DNA of 51,809 bases from JBPOJN01 sp052033505 (lineage in GTDB: Bacteria > UBA10199 > JACPAL01 > GCA-016699445), in the NCBI GenBank assembly GCA_052033505.1, contig JBPOJN010000038.1, positions 1-51,809 on the forward strand. Direction: 5' to 3'. Position numbers and translations under genes: made by a program. Position 1 is the first letter of the stretch. The number at the start of each line of letters is the position of its first letter. Positions 32,388-40,447 of this stretch are shown here, in pieces. The notes under the pieces were generated by a model. That model did no database searches and was not told where the DNA came from. It saw only the letters and a list, made by a program, of their open reading frames with translations.

Positions 32388-33770
32388 TTAAGCCCCCGCC
32401 ACCGCGACTTGGGCGACACGGCCCGGTCGTGACTGTTTCCAAGTCATGTAGATGTTGATGACGAACAAGCTTTCGCCCACGAAGATCATCATTCCGCTGA
32501 ACATACGCACCCACCAGAAAGGCATCGAGGCAACGACGGAGTCGATGAACGGCGCGAGCTTAGCCCAGAGATAGCCTTGCACGAGGCCCGCGACCAAGAG
32601 GTCGAACTGCATCAAGAAAATCCCCGTGACCGAGAGCCAGAAATGCCAACTCATGAGGCTCTCGCTGTAGATGGGGGTTTTTAGGAGCCGCGGCAGGAGA
32701 TAGTAAATCCAGGCGAAGCTCCAAAAACTAAAGACGCCGAAGAGCACGAAATGGCTGTGTCCTACGACCCAATCGGTGAAGTGGATGATCTGTTGCACCG
32801 AGAGCGTGACCTGCACGGCACATTGTACGCAGGTGATCAGGTAGGCCACGATACCGACCAAGAGAAATCGGAGAGGGATGTCCGTCAAAACTTTTTTCCA
32901 ATCCTGGGCCATCGTCGCGATGACGTTGAAGACGACGGTGTAGACGACGATGTGGACCCCGACGGAGGCGATGATGCCCGCGTACTGCGACCACATGGGG
33001 ATGGGGCTGTAGAGATAGTGATGCGTGCTGTTGAGCGGGTAGAAAAATGCGAGACCCCAAAATCCGATGAGCGACAAGGCATGGCTGAAGAGGGGACGTT
33101 TCAGGAGGACGGGCAGGAGATAATAAATCATCGCCGTGCCAACGGGTGTTACGAAGAGACCCACCAAGTCATGGATGTACATGGACGAGAGCGCCGCGCC
33201 GCTCGTGCCTGGATAGACGTATTGGGGCAGGAAATTGCCCATGAGATAGACCAGAGGCGTCCAAATCAAGGCGGCCAAGACGTACCAGACGCTGACGTAA
33301 AAAGGCTTATCGCGCCCGCGCACGATTGGCGTGACGGCGTTGATGACGTACATAACCACAGCGATCGCAATGAAGGGATCCAAAATCCTGGGCGTTTCGG
33401 CCCATTCCAGACCTTGCGCATGACCCAGAAGAATCAACGCAACCGTCGATAAGATCAGAAAATTATAAAAATAAAAAACGACCCAGCCGAGTTTTTCCGA
33501 AAGGATCCTGCGGTTGGTGAGTTTCGGGATCATGTAATAAATGATGCCGAAAAAAACGTTCGCGAGCCACGCATAGGCCACTGCCTGCGTGTGGACCATG
33601 CGCACGCGCCCAGGACTCATGAGAGCCACGCCTTTGAAAGGATAAAGATCCAGAAATTGCAGAGAGTAGGTCAGGCCCGCCAAGACCGCGATGAAGATGT
33701 AGACGACCGCGATCAGGAGATGCGCGGTGACCAGGCCTTGGGGGACAAGGGATTTTTCGGGTTTTTCCAT
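32388..33770 (-). CDS. ccoN: cbb3-type cytochrome c oxidase subunit I
   Basis: The catalytic subunit has about 12 helices. MVHTQAVAYAWLANVFFGII carries an early heme ligand. YIHDLVGLFVTPVGTAMIYY and STHHYLYSPIPMW include the CuB histidines, and VVGHSHFVLFGVFSFWSF holds the late heme-ligand histidines. I choose the ATG giving MEKPEKSLVPQG; an in-frame TTG 24 nt upstream is possible and would overlap the cytochrome gene. It is a high-affinity terminal oxidase suited to low oxygen. Confidence 0.94.
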   Translation of the reverse strand: MEKPEKSLVPQGLVTAHLLIAVVYIFIAVLAGLTYSLQFLDLYPFKGVALMSPGRVRMVHTQAVAYAWLANVFFGIIYYMIPKLTNRRILSEKLGWVVFYFYNFLILSTVALILLGHAQGLEWAETPRILDPFIAIAVVMYVINAVTPIVRGRDKPFYVSVWYVLAALIWTPLVYLMGNFLPQYVYPGTSGAALSSMYIHDLVGLFVTPVGTAMIYYLLPVLLKRPLFSHALSLIGFWGLAFFYPLNSTHHYLYSPIPMWSQYAGIIASVGVHIVVYTVVFNVIATMAQDWKKVLTDIPLRFLLVGIVAYLITCVQCAVQVTLSVQQIIHFTDWVVGHSHFVLFGVFSFWSFAWIYYLLPRLLKTPIYSESLMSWHFWLSVTGIFLMQFDLLVAGLVQGYLWAKLAPFIDSVVASMPFWWVRMFSGMMIFVGESLFVINIYMTWKQSRPGRVAQVAVAGA

Positions 33771-33774
33771 AAGC

Positions 33775-34707
33775 TTATTCAAAATATTTTCCAACAGCCG
33801 CTTTGACTTCTTCCGCCGGAATCCGATCGGCTGGGACCGGCGGAATCGTTCCTTCCGGATAAATACCCATCGACTCGCCGCGTAGATAGAGAACGTAGGC
33901 GGTCAATTCCCAGATGAAACGCTTCGCTTTGATTTCGGGAAATTTAGCTTCTTGGGCTTCCAAGATCCCCGTGTAGGACGGCATGGGCGTGCCGTCGATG
34001 CCTTGAGAGATCGAGGCGGCGATGTCTTCGGCGGTATAGCCCCGCTTCACGAAGCGCCGATGAAAATTCGCGGGACGAATGGGCTGATCCCAGCTGTCCA
34101 TCAGTGCCTCCGCGGACGTCCCGTCTCCACGGCCGGACAGGCCGTGACAGGAGACGCAACCCAACTCTTGATACCAGACGCGTCCCGTACGGGCGTACTC
34201 TAGGAATTTGGCCTTCTGAGTGAAAACGTCCCGGGGAAGAGTCAATGACGCGAGGGCCTCTGCCGGTACAGGGTTCTTCCAGGAATCCGGTGCGAAAGTT
34301 TTTAAATATTCGATGATCGCGCGTTTCTCCGGTTCGCTCACCAAAACAAACGACGGCATGCTCGTGCCAGGGATGCCTTGATTGATCGTTTTAAAGAGAT
34401 CGTTGTCGCTGGGCATCGTGCCCGTGATGCCGGTTTTTAATTTAAAGACGCCCTTCGTGAAATCGCGCGGTTTCGGATCGAGCATCGCGGCGCCGGGTCC
34501 GTTACCGTCGCCTTGCAGGCCGTGACAGCCGGAGCAACGCATTTCATAAGCCTTCTGCCCCGCCTGCACCATTGCCTGTGTTTTGATGGAGTCGGCAAAG
34601 CTCGATTGAGCCCGGGCCTCGGAGGATAAAAAGCCAGCCGCAAGTAACAAGGTAAGCAGTGCTGGAATAAGCAGTGCCGGAAGAACCGGCCGTGTTATTT
34701 TTTTCAC
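33775..34707 (-). CDS. Periplasmic or anchored diheme cytochrome c, functional stand-in for CcoP
   Basis: A hydrophobic N-terminus (PVLPALLIPALLTLLLAAGF, then ARAQ) looks like a signal peptide or anchor. Two class I cytochrome c domains follow, with MRCSGCHGLQGDGNGPG and LGCVSCHGLSGRGDGTS; probable axial methionines are in GTSMPSF and GTPMPSYTG. The start is taken as GTG (34707), with TTG 12 nt upstream as an alternative. The first gene of the oxidase operon is thus a two-heme protein, while the usual ccoP after ccoO is missing. An FNR-like box and a GATAAT -10 lie just upstream, leaving a leader of only a few nucleotides. Confidence 0.88.
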   Translation of the reverse strand: MKKITRPVLPALLIPALLTLLLAAGFLSSEARAQSSFADSIKTQAMVQAGQKAYEMRCSGCHGLQGDGNGPGAAMLDPKPRDFTKGVFKLKTGITGTMPSDNDLFKTINQGIPGTSMPSFVLVSEPEKRAIIEYLKTFAPDSWKNPVPAEALASLTLPRDVFTQKAKFLEYARTGRVWYQELGCVSCHGLSGRGDGTSAEALMDSWDQPIRPANFHRRFVKRGYTAEDIAASISQGIDGTPMPSYTGILEAQEAKFPEIKAKRFIWELTAYVLYLRGESMGIYPEGTIPPVPADRIPAEEVKAAVGKYFE

Positions 34708-34744
34708 GATGGCCGCCAATTATCGGGAAGTTTTCGGGAGTCCC

Positions 34745-34758
34745 ATGATCTTCGTCAT
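34745..34758. promoter_or_regulatory. FNR-like box between the divergent cbb3 operon and small-gene cluster
   Basis: ATGATCTTCGTCAT has the TGAT-N4-GTCA core. Its reverse complement differs at one base from the box at 30530. For the leftward operon, GATAAT (34724-34719) stands two bases from the ideal class II position. It could serve both directions. Confidence 0.6.
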
Positions 34759-34822
34759 ATTTTTTCAAAATCTTTCTCATGGTAAACGTTTCCTTTCCCG
34801 GGGGAATGTTTCACAAAGGGTT

Positions 34823-34945
34823 ATGTTAGAAGATAACGCCGTATTTGAAGGTATGATTCATTTGATGGAGCTGAGCATTGTCTTGGGGATCGCGGCGACG
34901 ATCGCTTTTATTTTTGCCATGAAGAAAAAACGGAAAGATCCTTAA
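34823..34945 (+). CDS. 40-aa single-pass membrane protein
   Basis: Start ATG at 34823 (MLEDNAVFEGMIHLMELSIV) is preceded by AAAGGG. One hydrophobic helix (ELSIVLGIAATIAFIFAM) and a lysine-rich end (KKKRKDP) make up the protein. Size and topology recall small cbb3 helpers such as CcoQ or CcoS, but no diagnostic motif is seen. It is divergent from the oxidase operon across a shared FNR-like box and is followed 2 nt later by the next gene. Confidence 0.55.
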   Translation: MLEDNAVFEGMIHLMELSIVLGIAATIAFIFAMKKKRKDP

Positions 34946-34947
34946 TT

Positions 34948-35301
34948 TTGGAAATGATTTTATCCACGCGGGACACGAGGACCTTGGTGCCGGTCACTGT
35001 GGTCCTTAAGAATTCCAGAGAACCCGCCTCCGTCTTGGTAAAGGGGTCTCAAGATTTTTTTCAGGTTGCCCTGAAACGGAAGAATGATTTTTTTCAGGGA
35101 GAATTCTGGCTCGAAAAGCCGGGTGTCTATGACGTGACCGCACGGGACGCGCAAGGTACGAAAACGGAATCCCTTGTTGTGCGGGATCAGGTTTTTTTAT
35201 CCTTCGGTATCGAGTTCGGAATTTTTTTAAGCGCACTCACATTAGCCGCCATGGGGGTCATTGTATGGCACAAGAGAAGAGCGAAGTTTCACAAAGGATG
35301 A
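34948..35301 (+). CDS. C-terminally anchored protein with an Ig-like domain
   Basis: The first 80 residues read as beta strands (TLVPVTVVLKNSREPASVLV, FFQGEFWLEKPGVYDVTARD), like the periplasmic Ig-like part of FixH-type or cytochrome-assembly proteins. A single helix (FGIFLSALTLAAMGVIVW) and a basic end (HKRRAKFHKG) follow. No N-terminal signal is seen, so topology depends on the C-terminal anchor. Start uncertain: TTG at 34948 or ATG six bases later. It overlaps the next gene by 37 nt. The function is unknown. Confidence 0.55.
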   Translation: MEMILSTRDTRTLVPVTVVLKNSREPASVLVKGSQDFFQVALKRKNDFFQGEFWLEKPGVYDVTARDAQGTKTESLVVRDQVFLSFGIEFGIFLSALTLAAMGVIVWHKRRAKFHKG

Positions 35302-35513
35302 CCTCGGAACAAAAAAGAGGATGGGTTCATTTTGCGCTTTTCGCCCTTCTAATCGTACTCGGGATCATGGTGAAACGAATGTTCCATCGAGGCGATCTCA
35401 TCATGATGTTCCATGTCCCGGCCGCGATTTTTCTTGTACTGGCGGGGTATAAGATTCCGGCCAAGCTCCGGGAACGTTATCGAAAGGACGTCGAGACCTT
35501 TCAGCGTTCTTGA
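35265..35513 (+). CDS. 82-aa small membrane protein
   Basis: The protein starts MAQEKSEVSQRMTSEQKRGW and has two hydrophobic segments (VHFALFALLIVLGIMV, IMMFHVPAAIFLVLAGY) separated by KRMFHRGDL. It ends with a charged tail KIPAKLRERYRKDVETF. It overlaps the preceding gene by 37 nt and completes the trio divergent from the oxidase genes. No family is recognised; redox or oxidase assembly is suggested by context only. Confidence 0.5.
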   Translation: MAQEKSEVSQRMTSEQKRGWVHFALFALLIVLGIMVKRMFHRGDLIMMFHVPAAIFLVLAGYKIPAKLRERYRKDVETFQRS

Positions 35514-35555
35514 ACAACCTCCTTATGAAACTCTTAAGCCTGATTGTTTGCCTGT

Positions 35556-35569
35556 ATGATGAGAATCAG
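35556..35569. promoter_or_regulatory. FNR-like box upstream of the cytochrome/Usp/HU operon
   Basis: ATGATGAGAATCAG has the TGAT-N4-ATCA core, 74 nt before the first gene. A good extended -10, TGC-TATCAT (35586-35591), follows, but it lies about 6 bp closer than the class II ideal, so the activation geometry is uncertain. Confidence 0.6.
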
Positions 35570-35642
35570 TTACAGACCTGCGTGCTATCATTCTTGTTTT
35601 TGCCGAAGTTTCTAAGGTGTTTTACTGGTTAAGGAGAAAATA

Positions 35643-36797
35643 ATGAAAAAAGCCGCTGCCGTTTTTATCTGTTTCCTGATGTTTCCTTTTGCCGCCGTTT
35701 CAGCGGAAACGGGACAGCCGGGATTGTCTTGGGGCGAGCGCATGCAGGCCCTTTCTTCCGCACTGAAAGAATTGTTGATGGATTCCTCGAGCGCGGAAAG
35801 ATTCGAATCGCCGGTGAACCGGAACCGCATCCAGGCGAATCTCAAGGCTCTCAGCCAACTCGCCCACGAAGTGGAAGCGGGCGCGATGGCGTCCCAAGCG
35901 CCGGACGCCGATCCGAGCCTTGCCTTCTTCTCTGGTTTTTTGAATGAAAACGCCTCCCGCGCCGCTCTGGCTTTTCAAAAAGGCTCATTTCCTTACGCCC
36001 GCCATCTCGTCCAAGGGACCATTTCCTCCTGCATTGGCTGTCACACGCGTCACGGCCAAGGGCCTCAGTTCGATTTGGAGATAGAAAAAACGGGACATCT
36101 CTCTCCTCTCGAACGCGCCGAGCTTCTGACGGCCTTGCGCAATTTCGGCCCGGCGTTGAAGGAATATCAAAAAATCGTTTCCGACACGGACTTCGCTTCG
36201 GTTCATCCTCAGGAATGGAAAAAAGCGGTACGTCAGGCGTTGGTCTTGTCGGTTCGCGTGAAAGAAGATCCCGGCGGAGCTAAAAAGATCGTGGCTTCGG
36301 CCCTCGCGAATTCGAAAGCTCCGGCGTTGCTCAAAGAGACGCTGACGGCGTGGGAGAGGGATTTGAAAAAGTGGAAGGAAGAGCCTCGCGCCGATTCTTC
36401 TACTCTTTCGGACGCCGAGAAACTTCTGGGGGAGGCAGACCGGTCGCGAAATTATCCCGCAGACCATTCTTCCGATGTCCTATACCTGCGCGCCACGACC
36501 GTTTTGCACGATTATCTTGAGCGCCATCCGAAAGACGGGGATACGGCCCGGGCTTTGCTCTTGACGGGCACGGCCTACGAGGCCTTGGAAGGGTTGGGGC
36601 TTTGGTCGTTGCCCGAGCTGTATTACAAATCTTGTATCCGCATGTCTCCCGGAACGGATGTCGCGAAGAGCTGTTATCAGTCCTATGAAAAATCGGTGTA
36701 CCAATCTTACACCGGCAGCGCCGGGACCTCTTTGCCCTCTGAGATCAAATCCGAACTGAAGGCATTGCGTCGGGAGTCCTACAAAGGGATCTTATGA
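35643..36797 (+). CDS. Periplasmic monoheme cytochrome with C-terminal helical-repeat region
   Basis: A clear signal peptide (KKAAAVFICFLMFPFAAVSA) leads to a helical domain of about 120 residues with one heme site, C130-x2-C133-H134, in ISSCIGCHTRHG. The remaining 240 residues are helical, with TPR-like segments such as TARALLLTGTAYEALEGLG. The N-terminal part resembles the two small cytochromes encoded downstream: a helical bundle whose CxxCH lies at its end, as in cytochrome c'. AAGGAG precedes the ATG. It overlaps the tandem Usp gene by 4 nt. Confidence 0.75.
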   Translation: MKKAAAVFICFLMFPFAAVSAETGQPGLSWGERMQALSSALKELLMDSSSAERFESPVNRNRIQANLKALSQLAHEVEAGAMASQAPDADPSLAFFSGFLNENASRAALAFQKGSFPYARHLVQGTISSCIGCHTRHGQGPQFDLEIEKTGHLSPLERAELLTALRNFGPALKEYQKIVSDTDFASVHPQEWKKAVRQALVLSVRVKEDPGGAKKIVASALANSKAPALLKETLTAWERDLKKWKEEPRADSSTLSDAEKLLGEADRSRNYPADHSSDVLYLRATTVLHDYLERHPKDGDTARALLLTGTAYEALEGLGLWSLPELYYKSCIRMSPGTDVAKSCYQSYEKSVYQSYTGSAGTSLPSEIKSELKALRRESYKGIL

Positions 36798-37669
36798 AAA
36801 CCATCAGAAAAATTCTATTGCCGGTTGTCCCTCGAAAAGACCTGGGAGAGATTCTGACTTTCGCCGACGATTTTGCGCAGAAATGTGGGGCAGGGCTTTA
36901 TCTTGTGAATGTTCTGGAACCGGTTCCCAGCCTCCTATCCGGCGAGGGAACGCCCGCTTTTTGGAAAGATATCAGCGAAAAAGGCCAGAAGAAGGTCAGA
37001 GAAACCTTGCAGAAAATGACCGCGGGCCTTGAGTCTCTCCGCTCTCTCGAAATCATGGTGGGTTATCCGCTGACGAAAATCTTGAAATCTGCCGACCGTC
37101 ATGGAGTCGATCTCATCTTGGTATCGCCACGCGAAAAAGACGCCCTGGAAAAATTCGTCGTGGGAAGCGTCGCCGAAAATTTGAGCCGCGAGGCCAAGCA
37201 AGCGGTCTGTGTCCTGAAGGGAAAGCCAAAGGCGTTTCGACGTATTCTTGTGGCCCTGGACGGCTCCAAAGCCTCGGCCGAAGTTCTCCCGCTCGCCGGA
37301 TTTCTGGCGAAAATCTGTAAAGCCCGTATCACGGCGGTTTCCTTCGTGCCGCAGCCCGACATCAACGCAACGGCGCTTATTTTTGGAACGGCGGGTATTT
37401 TGCAAAAGATGCACCGCAAGGCCTTGGCCCACAGAAAGCGCTGGATGGAATCGGTCCTGCGCGGGCATCGGATTTCCGCAGAAGTCCGCGTCGAAAGTGG
37501 AGACCCCAGGCGCGGATTGCCGCGGCTGGCCGACGGGTTGCCGGCCGATCTCATCGTCATGACCACGCGAGGGGCGACGGGCCTCAAGTCAATCCTGCTG
37601 GGGAGTGTCGCGCGAAAAGTCTTGCACCGTTCTTCGCGTTCGGTGTTGTTGTTAAAACCTCGTTCTTGA
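36794..37669 (+). CDS. Tandem universal stress protein
   Basis: Two Usp domains are joined: residues about 1-142 (start MKTIRKILLPVVPRKDLGEI, with LILVSPREKDALEKFVVGSV) and about 147-291 (FRRILVALDGSKASAEVLPL, with IVMTTRGATGLKSILLGSVA). The second has G-x9-G-S in the nucleotide loop, so it may bind ATP; the first is less conserved. It is a cytosolic stress protein inside an operon of periplasmic cytochromes, coupled to the first by a 4-nt overlap. Confidence 0.9.
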   Translation: MKTIRKILLPVVPRKDLGEILTFADDFAQKCGAGLYLVNVLEPVPSLLSGEGTPAFWKDISEKGQKKVRETLQKMTAGLESLRSLEIMVGYPLTKILKSADRHGVDLILVSPREKDALEKFVVGSVAENLSREAKQAVCVLKGKPKAFRRILVALDGSKASAEVLPLAGFLAKICKARITAVSFVPQPDINATALIFGTAGILQKMHRKALAHRKRWMESVLRGHRISAEVRVESGDPRRGLPRLADGLPADLIVMTTRGATGLKSILLGSVARKVLHRSSRSVLLLKPRS

Positions 37670-37688
37670 ACAAATTTAAGGGGATTTT

Positions 37689-38111
37689 ATGAAGAAAACT
37701 TTCCTGTTCTTATTTGTGTCCGGAGCTGTCTTGGCCGCGGCTTTAGGCCTTGAGGCGCGATTGGAAAAAACGCATGCCCAAGCGACCGACCCTCAGACCG
37801 TCCTGAAATTACGGGATAAGATGACCGACATGGAGACGCGCTTTCTCGAGCTTCAAATCTTGATTAAATCCTCGCACGTGGATTTCGATAAGGTCGGGGT
37901 CGCCTTGACCGAATTCCAGAGAACCGCCGAAGGCATCCAAAAAGTGAACCCGGAAAAGGCCCTGGACAAACCGCTTCAGGATCTGGCCGGACAGATCAGC
38001 GGCCTTCAAAAATACGTCAAACGCCAGGATCCCATCAGTCTTCGCAGCGGCATCGACGGGCTCTATGATTCTTGTTTCAAATGTCATTCGACACACGCGC
38101 CGTTGATGTGA
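37689..38111 (+). CDS. Small periplasmic monoheme cytochrome, c'-like
   Basis: A signal peptide (KKTFLFLFVSGAVLAAALGL) precedes a helical protein of 140 aa. The heme site C129-x2-C132-H133 (DSCFKCHSTH) lies almost at the C-terminus, as in class II (cytochrome c') four-helix bundles. The helices include RFLELQILIKSSHVDFDKVG. Class II cytochromes commonly have a five-coordinate heme that binds NO. Spacing of 19 nt to the Usp gene and AAGGGG before the start support an operon. Confidence 0.78.
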   Translation: MKKTFLFLFVSGAVLAAALGLEARLEKTHAQATDPQTVLKLRDKMTDMETRFLELQILIKSSHVDFDKVGVALTEFQRTAEGIQKVNPEKALDKPLQDLAGQISGLQKYVKRQDPISLRSGIDGLYDSCFKCHSTHAPLM

Positions 38112-38132
38112 AGTTGATAGGAAGAGGAGCCT

Positions 38133-38528
38133 ATGAAAAAAACAGCGATCTTTTTATTGTCGATGGTCCTTATGTCCGCTTCTGCTTTTTCGCAGGCGGG
38201 CAAACCGGAAGCCACACCGGCCAAAGACCGGAAGGAATACGTCCAACAGCAGATGATCCTGCTGGGACTTTATACGTACGGCATCAAGATGGAGTTGGGC
38301 AAAAAGGTCCCGAATTACGACGAAATGGAATTTTTGGCGGATTCCCTCTTAAGCATCGCTGGCGATTTAAAAAACACGAAGTCGAACGTCCTCCATCACA
38401 AGGATTTGTCTGATCTACTGAAGAACGCCGAAGAGCTGAAGGCCTTCAGCCAGACCGACCACGCCAAGGCGCGGTTTAAGGCTCAAAGTCTCATTAATTC
38501 TTGCGGGGCGTGCCACAACCGGAATTGA
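38133..38528 (+). CDS. Second small periplasmic monoheme cytochrome, c'-like
   Basis: The 131-aa protein has a signal peptide (KKTAIFLLSMVLMSASAFSQ) and a helical body. A terminal heme site, C124-x2-C127-H128 (INSCGACHNRN), ends the chain only three residues later. It looks like a paralogue of the preceding gene by layout, although identity is low by eye. GGAG precedes the ATG, and the gap to the preceding gene is 21 nt. Confidence 0.78.
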   Translation: MKKTAIFLLSMVLMSASAFSQAGKPEATPAKDRKEYVQQQMILLGLYTYGIKMELGKKVPNYDEMEFLADSLLSIAGDLKNTKSNVLHHKDLSDLLKNAEELKAFSQTDHAKARFKAQSLINSCGACHNRN

Positions 38529-38571
38529 AAGCTTTAGAAGGTTTTTTATCGACGCAAACAAAGGAGAACTT

Positions 38572-38871
38572 ATGGGAAAATCCATGACCAAAGGTCAAAT
38601 CATCGGCAAGCTCTCGGGCGATGCCAAGCTTCTGAAAAAGGACGTCGTTAAGTTAATGGACGATTTGGTGGCTTTGGCCGTCAAGGAAGCCAAAAACGGC
38701 TTTACGCTTCCGGGATTGGGCAAGCTCGTCCTCGTTAACCGCAAGGCCCGCATGGGACGCAATCCTCAAACGGGCCAACCGCTCAAGATTCCAGCCAAGA
38801 CGGTGCTTAAGTTCCGCGTCGCCAAATCGGCCAAGGATCTACTTTTGGGTAAAGGCAAAAAGCGCCGTTAG
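38572..38871 (+). CDS. HU/IHF-family DNA-binding protein
   Basis: The 99-aa protein has the HU fold. Helices MTKGQIIGKLSGDAKLLKKD and VVKLMDDLVALAVKEAKNGF lead to GLGKLVLVNRKARMGRNPQT, with the arm motif GRNPQTG and the following PLKIPAKTVLKFRVAKSAKD. The C-terminus is lysine-rich (GKGKKRR). AAAGGAG precedes the ATG. It is the last gene of the cytochrome/Usp operon, 43 nt after it, so chromatin compaction may be linked to the low-oxygen state. Confidence 0.92.
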   Translation: MGKSMTKGQIIGKLSGDAKLLKKDVVKLMDDLVALAVKEAKNGFTLPGLGKLVLVNRKARMGRNPQTGQPLKIPAKTVLKFRVAKSAKDLLLGKGKKRR

Positions 38872-38887
38872 GATTTTTTGCGGGAAA

Positions 38888-40366
38888 TTAAGCCTTCAGG
38901 GCCTCTCCTGAATGCAGCTTTTGGATCATCGAGCTGAATTCCGTTACGAGCCGTTGGTTGGCCGCGACGTCGTCGACTAAGCGGCGGCTCATGGTCTCGG
39001 TATGGGTGATGGCTTCCGAGGTTTCGGTCGTGCTGGTGCTGATGTTGCAAACGTTGCGGCTCATCTCATTGGTCACGGAGCTTTGCTCTTCGACCGCGGT
39101 GGCGATGGCGGTTTGAAAATTACTGATCTCTTGGATGATGTTGCACATTTCCGAAATCTCCTCCACGGAGCTTTTTGTCTTGGTCTGGATGCCGTTGATT
39201 TTTTCCTGAATACCGTCGATCGCCTTGGCTGTTTCCCGCGCGAGGTCTTTGACTTCGCTGGCGACCACGGCGAATCCTTTGCCGATTTCCCCGGCGTGGG
39301 CCGCTTCGATCGTGGCGTTTAACGCGAGAAGATTGGTCTGCTCGGCGATCGAATTAATGATCCGCATGACTTCCCCGATTTGTTCGCTGTATTTTTCGAG
39401 GTCCATAATCGTTTGATTGGTGGACTGCGCTTTACCTACCGCGCTGGAGGCCACGTCGGCGGCTTGAGAGGAATTTTTCGCGATTTCCTTGATGCTCGTG
39501 CTCATTTCTTCGAGGCCCGCGGCCACCATGGTCGCTTCGTTTTTCTGTTTTTCGGCGGAGACGCTGGATTTCTCCATGTTCTTAAGCGTCTGTTGGGCAT
39601 TCGCGCTTTGGATGTGGTTCATGTCCGCCATGCGGCCGACGACGGCGCCCATTTCGGAAACTAGCATTTTCATGGCCACTTCGATGCGTCCCACGTCATC
39701 CATGCGACCGGTGTAGACGTATTGCGTGATGGGATTGTCGATGACCTCGGTAGATTTTTTGATGATGCGTCTTAAGGGCCATGTGACCGAAGAAATCGCG
39801 GCGTACCCCGCCACGACGGCGAAGGCGACGGCGCCCCAGAGCACGTTCGAAGACATGTTTCGAACGGCGGCTACGGTCAGAGGGGCGAAAGCCAGGGTGA
39901 CGCCCAAGAATAACTTCAGACTGATGGGAAACGGGCTTCTCCGAAGTAGGCCCATCCGGCCTTGATTGATCCGCGCATAAAGATGGTCCGCGCGCTTAAC
40001 GCATTCTTTCGTCGGTTGCGTGCGCACGGATTGGCACTCGACCACCTCGCCGTTTTGGGTGATCGGGGTCGCAAACGCGTCGACATAGTAGTGATCCCCG
40101 TTTTTGCAGCGGTTTTTGACGATGCCCATCCAGGATTTTTTGGATTGCATGTGCTTCCAAAGATCGGCGAAGGCGGCCGGCGGCATGTCGGGATGGCGGA
40201 CGATATTATGGCTGGTGCCGATCAGCTCTTCCTTCGAGAAGCCGCTGACCTGGATAAAGTCTTCATTGCAATAAGTGATCAGCCCTTTGGCGTTGGTGGT
40301 CGATAAAATATTGTAATGGCTGGGAAAATGAGTTTCGACACCTGTCACGGGCAGATTTTTTTTCAT
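38888..40366 (-). CDS. aer: Aer-type aerotaxis receptor (PAS plus methyl-accepting signalling domain)
   Basis: The start is the ATG giving MKKNLPVTGVETHFPSHYNI. The N-terminal PAS domain is close to E. coli Aer, with GTSHNIVRHPDMPPAAFADL and WMGIVKNRCKNGDHYYVDAF, which bind FAD there. A hydrophobic anchor region and a HAMP-like stretch follow. The signalling tip contains AEQTNLLALNATIEAAHAGE and GKGFAVVASEVKDLARETAK. It reports redox or oxygen state to CheA. It converges with the HU gene and has no FNR-like box that I can see. Confidence 0.92.
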   Translation of the reverse strand: MKKNLPVTGVETHFPSHYNILSTTNAKGLITYCNEDFIQVSGFSKEELIGTSHNIVRHPDMPPAAFADLWKHMQSKKSWMGIVKNRCKNGDHYYVDAFATPITQNGEVVECQSVRTQPTKECVKRADHLYARINQGRMGLLRRSPFPISLKLFLGVTLAFAPLTVAAVRNMSSNVLWGAVAFAVVAGYAAISSVTWPLRRIIKKSTEVIDNPITQYVYTGRMDDVGRIEVAMKMLVSEMGAVVGRMADMNHIQSANAQQTLKNMEKSSVSAEKQKNEATMVAAGLEEMSTSIKEIAKNSSQAADVASSAVGKAQSTNQTIMDLEKYSEQIGEVMRIINSIAEQTNLLALNATIEAAHAGEIGKGFAVVASEVKDLARETAKAIDGIQEKINGIQTKTKSSVEEISEMCNIIQEISNFQTAIATAVEEQSSVTNEMSRNVCNISTSTTETSEAITHTETMSRRLVDDVAANQRLVTEFSSMIQKLHSGEALKA

Positions 40367-40447
40367 AAGCAAGGTTCCCAGGAGGGGTAACGGCAAAACA
40401 GCCTCATTCTTGACTGAAATTTATGGAAGGCATGAAATTTTACCCTC

